Source: Nemertoderma westbladi (Eukaryota; Xenacoelomorpha; Nemertodermatida; Nemertodermatidae). Taken from it: 48,879 bases of DNA. The stretch is taken from the NCBI GenBank assembly GCA_032718475.1, contig JAUCBJ010007272.1:1-48879 (forward strand), read 5' to 3'. The translations under genes and the position numbers were made by a program. Shown here in pieces: positions 40,394 through 48,879 of this stretch. The first letter of the stretch is position 1. Each line of letters starts with the position of its first letter. The notes under the pieces are model-generated. The model saw only the letters and a list, made by a program, of their open reading frames with translations, did not search any database and was not told the DNA's origin.

Positions 40394-43300
40394 ATGACGG
40401 AATTGATAGAGGATGACCTTGGTATCAGGGAGCGATATACTCTACCTTTGCAAGCGTTTGTGGATAGCTTGATACGCGGTGAAGCCGATCCGACTATTAC
40501 GGAGGACGATGGTCGTTATATCGAACCGCCGATGTCCCAGGAACAACTTACGCGTGAATTGGACTATAGAAAATTCACCGCTCGCTATACGAATCGTAAT
40601 GGTACGTATATGGACTTCTTAACTACCGGCCATCCTACCGATTTACATGATACGGAAGATGTAGACACCGAAAGGGAAATGGTTTTATTTAAATATCATG
40701 CCCAGCGGAATCGTAATGATAAACCGAGAATAGAACACGAGAACTCTATTCGCAACCTACTCGACAGAGAAAACGTTGAAGAACCCGATAAGCGTATCAA
40801 CTTCAACGACTACTTGGAATTTTTGAGAGAAACCTATCTCAATATTGCCAGTCAACAGAACCTAGAGACTCGATATCCTCAAGGTATACATCACGATCCC
40901 ATGGTAGAACTCAAACGACTCTATTTCACCATGATGTATCTTACCGCAGATCGTCCACTGCCTGTTGTCCCGGACAGCTTTGAACAAATGGAAGAGTATT
41001 GCAAAACTGGAGAACGATCACCCGCGTTTCCTCTGCAGGACGTACGTCTTTGGTATTATTGTGACTCATGTCCTAGACCTAACCAGCAAACGGAAAGACA
41101 TAAACATCCGCGGAGACGTTGTGCTAAACACAGTTTTACGCGTTATACTTACGGGAGTTTCGAGCGAAACCTGTTCGACGTATCACCTACGATCGCCCGT
41201 CTAAAACGATCGCTAAATAAACCCATGATCAGAGTTCCGGAATACTCGGTCAGGCCTCCCCATTTCCCCGTGAGACCTCAAACTCTTGATCCTAACAGTA
41301 TCACTGATCCTCCCGAGTTATACTCACTGTTCAAAGAATTGGTGTTACCCGAGCAGTTAATCGGTGGTGTTCCAGCGGTAGGTTCGTTAGATATTCGACC
41401 ATCCTATTTAACCGGATTGGGACGCGGGCATCTAACATCGCCATTTAATCCTTACAATCGGCCAGGATTAACTCCGATACAACCTGCCACGGAAGTCGAG
41501 GAGAGTGTCATCAGAAACGCTCTAGACGCCATCCGACAGAAAATCGGAAAGGGAACCCAGGATTTTCTAGAGAAACGTAAATTACAGCAGCAGATCCAAT
41601 CGGTCAAAGAGTTAGCCTTGCCGCAGTTTGATAGAGAAATCCAAAACCTCGAAGAGGACATCGAGCTTGGACGTACGTATTCCCTACAGGAGTTTCTAGA
41701 AGAACGCTTACAGAAACAAGCGGAGGAAAATCAACTAGAGGAGAAACATACGGAAATGGATGAGAGAGAAGAAGCCGCTTTAGCCCAACCCGAAGTTCAG
41801 ATACTCATAACCGATCTCTACTCTAAAACCGTCCGTCATCCCTCGATGGTTCCGCATTTCGGAGACAAACTTTTCGCAAAGATACAACCCCAACCGGTTG
41901 ATATCAGCATAAGATCGCAAAATCTTATCGCTGACGCTCCTATGCTACAGCGTCCGCCAATCGAGGCCGCTCGAGTTGACGGTATACTCGTTGAACCTCC
42001 GGACAATCGAGCGGATCTTGTCCGTCGTATGGTACACGATGTCAACATACGTGCTAGACCTTTACAGAACTCTTTTTATGGAATTAAAGATCACCCTTAT
42101 TACGTTAATCTGACTCAATATTATATGGTAAAACCAGAAGATCCGACGCATAATTTAAAGTTTCTACCACTAATAAATCCTCTGGACATTGTCGAACTCG
42201 AACAATTACAAAAACATCTGGATCAGTTAGTAAAGGTAAACTCATTTCGAAAACCATATAACGTTTCTCGAATAGAGAAGGATACAGAACCTCCTTATAA
42301 TCTCGATGGATTTATTAAAACTCGATTAGTCCATTGGAATCTAGACGTATTATTCGAGGAGGAGAAAATACAAAGATATGGAAATGTGGAGACGTATACC
42401 ACTCGATACATGAAGTATAGTGATCTCCCTGACGCTAATCAATGCGCCACCTTGTGGCATCCGGTAGGGATGACCCTCGAGAACGCCACCAAAGAGTGGA
42501 ATGAAACTCTTAATATCATTGAGATGTATGGCGTTGTTACTTACGATAACGAAGGTAGCGTTCCAATCAGAGAATTAGGAACTACGCGCATGATACATAT
42601 ACGCGGATTAGCTGGTTCCACTCACGTGTTTACGCGAGCGTGTTCCGACGTGATCGATTATTCCTTTGAAACTCTCACCGATACGCAAAAGAATCTCCGA
42701 CATGGACAATTCGAACTCGCGCAGCGTTACGTCATTGACACCGAACGCAAACCGGCCATGGGTATCGATGGATCGATGTTACCCCAGCCCGTTCTCGAGA
42801 TGTTATTCAACGAAAGAATCATTAAAATCGGCTCAGCTGTTTACGGAGATCTCCAAAACGACTTTCGGAATATGGAAAATATCCCCTATCCTTTCGTGGA
42901 TACTCAGCTGATAGCTCCTTGGGCCGAAGGCCGAGGTTTCTTTCGCACCATGTATGCTAATGCGTCTAGCAACATTACAAAGGTGCAACGAACTTCCATC
43001 GGACATCTTGCTTTTCAGGAATACGGATGGAATTTCAAGGTCGGAAATCCCATCAACTATCAACAAGTATACGGAGACCATTATTCTCGATTATACTTTG
43101 ACGGACCGTTGACCGCACCTGGCGCCGTGTATAGCTTCATGAGTGTTCCACTCCGCCCCTCCTTAGCTATCTACACGATCTTCGAAAACACCGCACTTTC
43201 CGGTTGGCTAGCCGATGTGTGCAGTCGTACTATACGCGCCCATCCATTAATCCTTGGGACCAAACTCGCTAAGCTAGATGAACATAATAAATTCATCCGC

Positions 43301-44647
43301 TTTGAATGTTTCCGACGGTTTTTAACCCCGTTTCGCAACGTGGATAGCCAATTCAAAGACCGCGCTTTGACCAAGCTCAGCTTAAGAGACTCGGCTGCGG
43401 AGAAGTTAGATAGCGCTGGATTTGCTATTTTCAAAGACATTTGTATAATAAACATGCACTCCTCTGTTATCCAAAGACCTCGAATCCCCACAGGTTATTC
43501 GGTCGTGGAAATTCAGACAGTAGGTCCACTTGAGGAGACGGCCATGCCTACCTCAACTATACAAGGGGAAGACGAACCCGTATGTTTAGAATCTGAAGAG
43601 ATTCAGCCCCCCACGTCTCGGAGTAGCGATAGCGACTACATATTGGAATGGTATCAAGGTCCACAGTGTCTTACTGCGTATGATTATCGCTATGCCAATT
43701 ATGTTTCTCGACAACGTTGTCGGCTGTGCGCATCGAGAGACCATATTACGTCTATGGACACCAACGATCTCTGTTCCTATTTCCACGAGCAACCGTCGAT
43801 GGAAATCTATTGTGCATATTGTCGGCTTAATAATTTGCACATTTTTGCTGTCTGCCCCCAATTTATGACTCAATGCCATCATTGTCAATTAAAAGGACAC
43901 GCCAGCTTTGATTGTCCCTTTAACCATGATTTAGAGAGCGTAGATGAAATGATTGTACTACGTTATATCAGAGCTTGGGAAGCGAACGCTGATTTACATT
44001 GTGATTCACGCCATCGCTATTACCCTGGACGCGCTTACGAAGGAGTTTATGCGTTCCATCCTTATTTGTTTGCCTCCGTCGAGCAGAAATCACGCCTATC
44101 AAGTTACGAACTACTGAAGCGCGTTGGAGAATGTATTTCAACCAAATATGTACGCAAATTTCTCAGGAGCATTAATCCGAGTGACATCAATTCTTACAAC
44201 TTAATAAACTTTATCCGTCAAGATCCGGCCTATGGAGACTTATTTGTCAACTCACACCCCGAGTTACAGGAAGTATATCGACGGCCTTACGAGTATCGAG
44301 CCCGCGAACGCGAGTTGGAAAGAACCATTAAACCAAGGAAGTTTCTAACTACCTATGGTCCACCCACGGCCCTCGTTCAGACCACTCGTAAAGGACCCGT
44401 AAGAGCGGCTGTCTTGAAACGAGCTCTCAAAGCCGTTAGACCCCTCTCCCCGGACGTGGATGTCAATCAACCCGGTACTTCGACCGGCGGATATACCGAT
44501 CGTAATCCCATACCTTCTGATGCAATCATATTGCACCCTTCACCCAGGAGTTATAGCCCTCCTCGTAAAGTGGCTCGCCCCAAAGAGAAAAGGACTCTTG
44601 CTAGCTTTAAAAAACTGCGTAAACGCCGTCCGCGCAAGAAAGACTAA
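40394..44647 (+). CDS. ORF2: 1417-residue protein of unknown function
   Basis: Intact and unrelated by eye to any pol domain. There is no YxDD box, DDE pattern, protease site, signal peptide or membrane segment. Residues about 395-470 are Glu/Gln/Lys-rich and likely coiled coil (KRKLQQQIQSV, FLEERLQKQAEENQLEEKH). Near 1109-1127 there is C-x2-C-x4-H-x9-C, near 1139-1154 C-x2-C-x5-H-x4-C, and near 1160-1173 CHHCQLKGHASFDC, an exact C-x2-C-x4-H-x4-C retroviral-type zinc knuckle. The C-terminus is Pro/Ser-rich and ends in a basic tail (KKLRKRRPRKKD), fit for nucleic-acid binding or nuclear entry. A nucleic-acid-binding structural protein is my inference. It could be a captured host or viral gene, or a second Gag-like protein. 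Confidence 0.85.
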   Translation: MTELIEDDLGIRERYTLPLQAFVDSLIRGEADPTITEDDGRYIEPPMSQEQLTRELDYRKFTARYTNRNGTYMDFLTTGHPTDLHDTEDVDTEREMVLFKYHAQRNRNDKPRIEHENSIRNLLDRENVEEPDKRINFNDYLEFLRETYLNIASQQNLETRYPQGIHHDPMVELKRLYFTMMYLTADRPLPVVPDSFEQMEEYCKTGERSPAFPLQDVRLWYYCDSCPRPNQQTERHKHPRRRCAKHSFTRYTYGSFERNLFDVSPTIARLKRSLNKPMIRVPEYSVRPPHFPVRPQTLDPNSITDPPELYSLFKELVLPEQLIGGVPAVGSLDIRPSYLTGLGRGHLTSPFNPYNRPGLTPIQPATEVEESVIRNALDAIRQKIGKGTQDFLEKRKLQQQIQSVKELALPQFDREIQNLEEDIELGRTYSLQEFLEERLQKQAEENQLEEKHTEMDEREEAALAQPEVQILITDLYSKTVRHPSMVPHFGDKLFAKIQPQPVDISIRSQNLIADAPMLQRPPIEAARVDGILVEPPDNRADLVRRMVHDVNIRARPLQNSFYGIKDHPYYVNLTQYYMVKPEDPTHNLKFLPLINPLDIVELEQLQKHLDQLVKVNSFRKPYNVSRIEKDTEPPYNLDGFIKTRLVHWNLDVLFEEEKIQRYGNVETYTTRYMKYSDLPDANQCATLWHPVGMTLENATKEWNETLNIIEMYGVVTYDNEGSVPIRELGTTRMIHIRGLAGSTHVFTRACSDVIDYSFETLTDTQKNLRHGQFELAQRYVIDTERKPAMGIDGSMLPQPVLEMLFNERIIKIGSAVYGDLQNDFRNMENIPYPFVDTQLIAPWAEGRGFFRTMYANASSNITKVQRTSIGHLAFQEYGWNFKVGNPINYQQVYGDHYSRLYFDGPLTAPGAVYSFMSVPLRPSLAIYTIFENTALSGWLADVCSRTIRAHPLILGTKLAKLDEHNKFIRFECFRRFLTPFRNVDSQFKDRALTKLSLRDSAAEKLDSAGFAIFKDICIINMHSSVIQRPRIPTGYSVVEIQTVGPLEETAMPTSTIQGEDEPVCLESEEIQPPTSRSSDSDYILEWYQGPQCLTAYDYRYANYVSRQRCRLCASRDHITSMDTNDLCSYFHEQPSMEIYCAYCRLNNLHIFAVCPQFMTQCHHCQLKGHASFDCPFNHDLESVDEMIVLRYIRAWEANADLHCDSRHRYYPGRAYEGVYAFHPYLFASVEQKSRLSSYELLKRVGECISTKYVRKFLRSINPSDINSYNLINFIRQDPAYGDLFVNSHPELQEVYRRPYEYRARERELERTIKPRKFLTTYGPPTALVQTTRKGPVRAAVLKRALKAVRPLSPDVDVNQPGTSTGGYTDRNPIPSDAIILHPSPRSYSPPRKVARPKEKRTLASFKKLRKRRPRKKD

Positions 44648-44717
44648 CTGTTTAGAGTATTTTTATATTTTAGAAACTGTGATTTTGTATATTTTATAGA
44701 CTTAAATCCCATTTTCT

Positions 44718-44725
44718 GGGAGCGG
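44718..44725 (+). promoter_or_regulatory. Purine-rich stretch before the 3' LTR
   Basis: GGGAGCGG directly abuts the TG of the 3' LTR, the position of a polypurine tract that primes plus-strand DNA. The single C makes it short for a typical tract. Confidence 0.5.
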
Positions 44726-45889
44726 TGTAAAAGCTTTTGTGGGATAACTGATACGTTTGCCTTTGCTGGCCAGTTCCCCCCCGGTCGCTAGAATACTCTA
44801 AAAGGGATCTATAGTTAAAATAGTGCAAGCTACCAGCTTATTGGCTGATGTGCTGTACGGAGGTATCTGGGCTCCGTTTAATCGGCCAACCAGCTTAGGG
44901 AGGTTGCCTCAGCCCTGCTGCCCGTGTCGGCCAATAGAATTTGAGTGGGCGTTGATTTCGACCTATCCCAGAGCTACTGAACTGAATTTCCTATCTCTAT
45001 GCTCATCCTCTGTGTTGGACGGGAGCTTCGGGGAATAAGGGTAGTTGGTATCCTCGTATAGTCAGCTAGTCATATGATTCTTCATATGATTCTGTTGTTG
45101 TGTTCCCATTTTTCGCCATAACACCGGCTTTTTGGGAAGAACTCTAGTAAAACTGCTTAAATTATCGAAAGTATAACTGTTATCTAATCAGCTAATCATA
45201 TTGTTTGTACTGTTATTTACCGTCAGTTATTAATTGTATCTATTTGTTGATGAATTATTGCCCTTTGGAGAATACGGATAAATCACCCAAATTTCCCAAT
45301 TTTCTTGATACACTACAGGTTAGAGAGACAGGCTATACATAACAATTGCGATTTATATCAATGTGGTGTGTATTGAATCTAATGTTATTTAGCAGACCCT
45401 ACATGAGTCAATTGCTGCTCTCTTTATGTGTGATCAAATTTACTGACGGTCGGCAGAATAGTGTGCATGATTGTGATTGGTAACAAAGCATTTCCTAAAG
45501 AATGCGCCTTATACTTTAATCATAAGCAGTATCGTTGCGTTTAGTATAAGTCCTAGTTCTGTTTAAATAGATAGAGCGCCACGTCCTAAAGGAACTGTTA
45601 ATATTTCCCGAAAGCCAATAATATCTGTCAGAAATTAATTATTAACGATCTATCGAATAATACAATAGGTTTACACTGCAACCTTACACTGCAATAATAA
45701 AATTTAAGCAGCCGAATTCAGCCTCCCGGGTGTAGATCCATCGGGTGAATGATCGCGCATGGGCTGGCTTCGGGTAATGTTTTGTTTATTAGCATAAAAT
45801 ATTGTCGTATGCTAAAGGTGTTTTAATTAACTAAAAGACATATAAATTTTGGCAGGTTAAACTGCTAAAGGTCTTCAAAAGCGCGAACA
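44726..45889 (+). repeat. 3' LTR (1164 bp)
   Basis: Begins TGTAAAAGCTTTTGTGGG and ends AAAAGCGCGAACA. It is near-identical to 30689-31853 and one base shorter. Confidence 0.95.
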
Positions 45890-45894
45890 ATTAT
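45890..45894. repeat. LTR element target duplication, right
   Basis: ATTAT, matching 30684-30688. Confidence 0.85.
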
Positions 45895-46423
45895 TCAATA
45901 TTAAATTAATTTTATTAAAAATAATCTTTACTAAATTTTTTAGGAAACATTAATATACGTTAGAGTAAATGTAATTCATTAATTTATTGTATTTGGAAAA
46001 TATAACAGTAACTACTATACTACACACACATAAATAAAATAGAAAAACTGATTACACTAGTACAATTATTGAATAATTATTTCATTAAACTAAATAGAGT
46101 ACTTGACTAATGTTTTAAACTAAGCAAGTTATATAAGGAATTATTTTTTTTATTGTGAGTTTCAACAACTAACAGATAGAGACACAATTAATTTGGTTGC
46201 AATGGGAAGAAGTCCAGGAGAAGGTCACAAACGGTCAGATACCTATTACATTATAGTAAGTAATAGTAACATTTTTTAAGATTTACATAAGTTTGACATA
46301 GTAACAGCTTTTGTCCGGCTGTGAACGATTTAACAAATTTTTTATTAGTAAGCTAACACACTAAAGTAAATATTTCAAAATTGTAACGAAATTGCCACCA
46401 GGTACAGTTAGTGCTGAACTCAC
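45895..46423. other. Intron 1 sequence beside exon 1
   Basis: AT-rich, nothing recognised. The exon 1 donor (GTGAGT on the minus strand) is at its right edge. Confidence 0.4.
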
Positions 46424-46695
46424 CTCAAACATCTCCGTGAACAGTCAATGACTGACCGAACTTTCTGAGTAGTTATTACGTGGTTGATTAGTTTCGTATT
46501 AGCCAGGAATGAATTTGGCCCCTTTCCAAACTGCCAGTATCGCTGACAACTGGTACTAGTCTGATCCACATTGGAGTCAGTGCATGACGATAATGTCGTA
46601 ATGAGTGACAACATGAAAGTAGTCGAATACAATAGGACTATTCCATTGAATTTAATATTAATGTTTACATACATTTTTCCATGGTTTTGGTACAT
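46424..46695 (-). CDS. PAN-TSP1-FTP secreted protein, exon 1 (signal peptide and start of PAN/Apple)
   Basis: Residues 1-91. The first Met (MYQNHGK) is at 46695; the Met at residue 8 gives a more standard signal peptide, with hydrophobic core GIVLLYSTTFMLSLITTL before SSCTDSN. Then WQFGKGPNSFLANTKLINHV and VIDCSRRCLR give the first half of a PAN/Apple domain. The donor TTTGAG|GTGAGT leaves AG, which pairs with T of exon 2 to make Ser and joins CSRRCL to SNKRCRSINL, the expected C-x3-C-x4-C spacing. The protein would be secreted. The 15.8-kb intron 1 holds the LTR element. Confidence 0.88.
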
Positions 46696-47509
46696 TATTT
46701 TTACGACATAGAATGTAGAGTAGATAGGCCCCTACTAATTCCAAGGCTCCTAGAATCTTAAATGCGACTAAAATTGACATGATTTGACAGACACTATAAT
46801 AAAGTAAAATATATGTTTACGTCTATTTATATTTTGTGGGCATTAAGTAACGCATTTCAGCATTGTAATGCAGATTGATCAGAGATCTCTAGCTGCGATA
46901 CATAGTGAAAGTGCCGTTTGTTTTGATTAAGTTTTTGTTTAAAGGAAATCACGGATCAAGCAGTGGTGGTAACAGACTCCGGAGGTTTATTTCAGAGTTT
47001 TGGCCGTCTTATGCAGATTACTACCATTTTTCTGGCAGTATAAGTGTTAGACTTTCCATGCAGTACTTCTACTGTAGTTGGTCACACTAGCCCGATGCCT
47101 AATCTAGGTGGGGCTGTAAAACTGTTGCATCCTACAATTATTTTACATTCTGATGTCCATGAAAGACACCGGGGGAATCCGATTCGGAATTGAATTCTTG
47201 ACATACATAGAATTCATAAACACACTGACACTACTTACTGCTTATATATATATGTATATTACGTAATTATTCAAATATTATGTGTCAAATTAATATCAAA
47301 TATACACTGCATAAATTCTAAGGTAGGACCTAATAATATGTCTCGATTCATAATTCTAACTTAGGACATTTCAAATAATATTTCTCGACAAAATAGTAAT
47401 GATCAGATCTAAAAACACTTGGGCCTAATATAAATGATAATTAAGAAATATATCTAGCTGAGACCTTAAATTCAGTTATCGCGGTGTTATATGCATACAG
47501 GGACAGGAG
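46696..47509. promoter_or_regulatory. Upstream region of the PAN-TSP1-FTP gene
   Basis: The promoter of the minus-strand gene should lie here. On that strand an AT-rich ATATATTTTACTTTATTATA stretch lies at about 46790-46815, which could serve as a TATA-like site. No other gene or repeat is recognised. Confidence 0.3.
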
Positions 47510-48350
47510 TTATGTAAATATCTTGTTTAATTTAGACGTGAAGCTAATACTTCGCGGAATTTGCATTTCCAGATAGTCTGCTATTCCTTGTATATTATAT
47601 TCAAGTCTAAGATCTGAGGTTAGTGGGCAATCGGATATTACGTGACTCTCATCTTGGATTGATTTCCCATCGCAGGAGCATACCCGTTCCTCTCTTGGAA
47701 GTCTTGCCCACCTGTCTCTTTCCACACGTAGGTTGTGCGAGGAAAGTCTAAAGCGTGTCCAATCCACTCGCTAGTATTCTGGAACGTTGTATCCACGTGT
47801 CGAATATATGTCAGGTGTGGACAAGCTATTGTTCAGGAGTTTGTATGCTTGCCGCTTTGATGACGTGCTAATCGCGATCGGTTGCTGCAGTTTAACCCGC
47901 TCCCATTGTCGCATACTTCCTGGTTCGTCTAAGATGCTGACGAGGTCGTTGATATATTTACTAGAACTGGTCTTGTTGCTTAGGGCTATCTCAATACAAA
48001 TGTGTATTGGATCTACTAGTGAAGATCTATCCAAGATCGACTTGATGAATCGAGATTGGCGTTCTTTGAAATAAATTGGTGCGGATGGAATGCCTGATTC
48101 CACATATACAAGATCATTGCATGTTGTTTGGCGAACTCCTAATAACCTCTTCACCATTATATACAACCTCCGCCTCTTTTGATTTCTTCCACCATGTCTC
48201 GCATCCGTAAAAAACTCCTGCTGTGGCTGCTGCGTCAAAGACCTTCTTCTTAATCCAGAATGGTGCCTGTTCGTTGTTTTTCAGGAACATGGAGAATTTC
48301 AATATATGATATTGTTTAGATTTCAGATGCGATGCGATAAATATTAACAT
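47510..48350 (-). pseudogene. LINE 3' end (C-terminal region of RT protein)
   Basis: Three overlapping minus-strand frames join into one degraded protein: KKKVFDAAATAGVFYGCETW (48350 frame), then MVKRLLGVRQTTCNDLVYVE, RQSRFIKSILDRS (48238-47771), then RFRLSSHNLRVERDRWAR, ERVCSCDGKSIQDESHVISD followed by CPL (47767-47510). Post-RT LINE regions have this layout, ending in a C-x-C...H...C zinc-like motif. It is a different family from the RTE-like and CR1/L2-like copies. Frameshifts make it inactive. Confidence 0.75.
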
Positions 48351-48379
48351 TTGGGAATAAAATAAATGTAATTGCTAAA

Positions 48380-48879
48380 CTACAGTTTTATTGTGTATTA
48401 TAATACTATACTTTATTATAATACTATACTTTATTATAATACTTATACTTTATTATAATACTATACTTATATTATATTATACTTATACTTATACTTATAA
48501 TACTATACTTTATTATTATACTATACTTATATTATAATACTATACTTTATTATAATACTTATACTTATACTTATATTATACTATACTTATACTTATACTA
48601 CTATACTTTATTATAATACTATACTTATACTTATAATACTATACTTATACTTATACTTATACTTATACTTATACTTATAATACTATACTTATACTTATAC
48701 TTATACTATACTTATACTTATACTACTATACTTATACTTATAATACTATACTTATACTTATATATACTTATACTTATACTTATACTACTATACTTATACT
48801 TATAATACTATACTTATACTTATACTACTATACTTATACTTATACTACTATACTTATACTTATACTTATACTTATACTT
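48380..48879. repeat. AT-rich satellite, TTATAC hexamer array
   Basis: TTATAC/TACTTA hexamers are mixed with TATAATACTATAC units, getting purer to the right and running off the window edge. No coding content. Confidence 0.95.

Larger units (their letters stand above)
30689..45889 (+). mobile_element. 15.2-kb LTR retrotransposon, BEL/Pao-derived, lacking RT and integrase
   Basis: Two near-identical LTRs (TG...CA) and a 5-bp target duplication ATTAT define it. The order is LTR, 2.2-kb leader, ORF1 (Gag-protease with a RNase H remnant), 1.8-kb spacer with a short open pol tail, ORF2 (1417 residues, unknown), GGGAGCGG, LTR. Reverse transcriptase, most of RNase H and integrase are absent, so mobility must depend on enzymes from another element. 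The LTRs differ at about three positions by eye, and both ORFs are open, so insertion is recent. It sits in intron 1 of the PAN-TSP1-FTP gene in antisense. Confidence 0.93.

Noticed and set aside
40394-44647. ORF2 as an envelope protein
   Set aside because: No signal peptide, no membrane segment and no fusion-type features. The C-terminus is basic with zinc knuckles.
48380-48879. Telomeric repeat at the window edge
   Set aside because: The hexamers are TTATAC-type AT satellite, without the TTAGGG-like G-rich strand.

Overview
This is nuclear DNA of an invertebrate animal, probably aquatic. It is AT-rich, intron-containing and crowded with transposable elements. The signs are a spliced gene for a secreted PAN/Apple + thrombospondin-1 + fucolectin-type protein, a tRNA-derived SINE with what looks like the Nin domain, several LINE families and a BEL/Pao-type LTR element. 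The phylum cannot be fixed from sequence alone.

Two host genes are well supported. (1) An intronless plus-strand gene at 5576-6985 encodes a 469-residue F-box + right-handed beta-helix protein (FBXO10/11-like). (2) A minus-strand gene spans 12862-46695. Six short exons (46695-46424, 30625-30439, 26780-26720, 24086-23925, 19445-19204, 13065-12862) join with matching splice phases and canonical splice sites into a 375-residue secreted protein: signal peptide, PAN/Apple, a short Cys-rich linker, a TSP1-like repeat and a fucolectin-type (F5/8 C, FTP) domain. Its introns hold almost every mobile element in the right three quarters of the window.

Layout. 1-4792: a decayed TE-type gene on the minus strand, split by a 3.4-kb TIR element (1077-4494). 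That element carries the C-terminal part of a transposase-like protein and, inside it, a 48-bp coding minisatellite of about 36 units. 4793-7310: intergenic DNA and the F-box gene. 7314-8397: a second copy of the decayed gene without the TIR insertion, which shows the empty site. 8400-12520: foldback elements, a SINE fragment and LINE remnants. 12862-30625: exons 6 to 2 of the PAN-TSP1-FTP gene. Their introns hold a CR1/L2-like LINE interrupted by a second LINE (RTE-like, TAG-tailed), further copies of that LINE, and the SINE. 30689-45889: a very young 15.2-kb LTR element in intron 1, antisense to the gene. 46424-46695: exon 1. 47510-48350: a LINE 3' end. 48380-48879: an AT-rich satellite running off the window.

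The most unusual object is the 15.2-kb element. It has 1165/1164-bp LTRs that are almost identical and a 5-bp target duplication. Its 1491-residue ORF1 is a BEL/Pao Gag-protease that jumps straight to the last stretch of RNase H, so reverse transcriptase, most of RNase H and integrase are absent. A second intact ORF of 1417 residues has no fold I recognise, three zinc-knuckle-like motifs and a Lys/Arg-rich tail. The noncoding parts hold duplicated blocks and hairpins, including a nested stem just upstream of ORF2. It looks like a non-autonomous but recently mobile element that has kept a large protein of unknown role.
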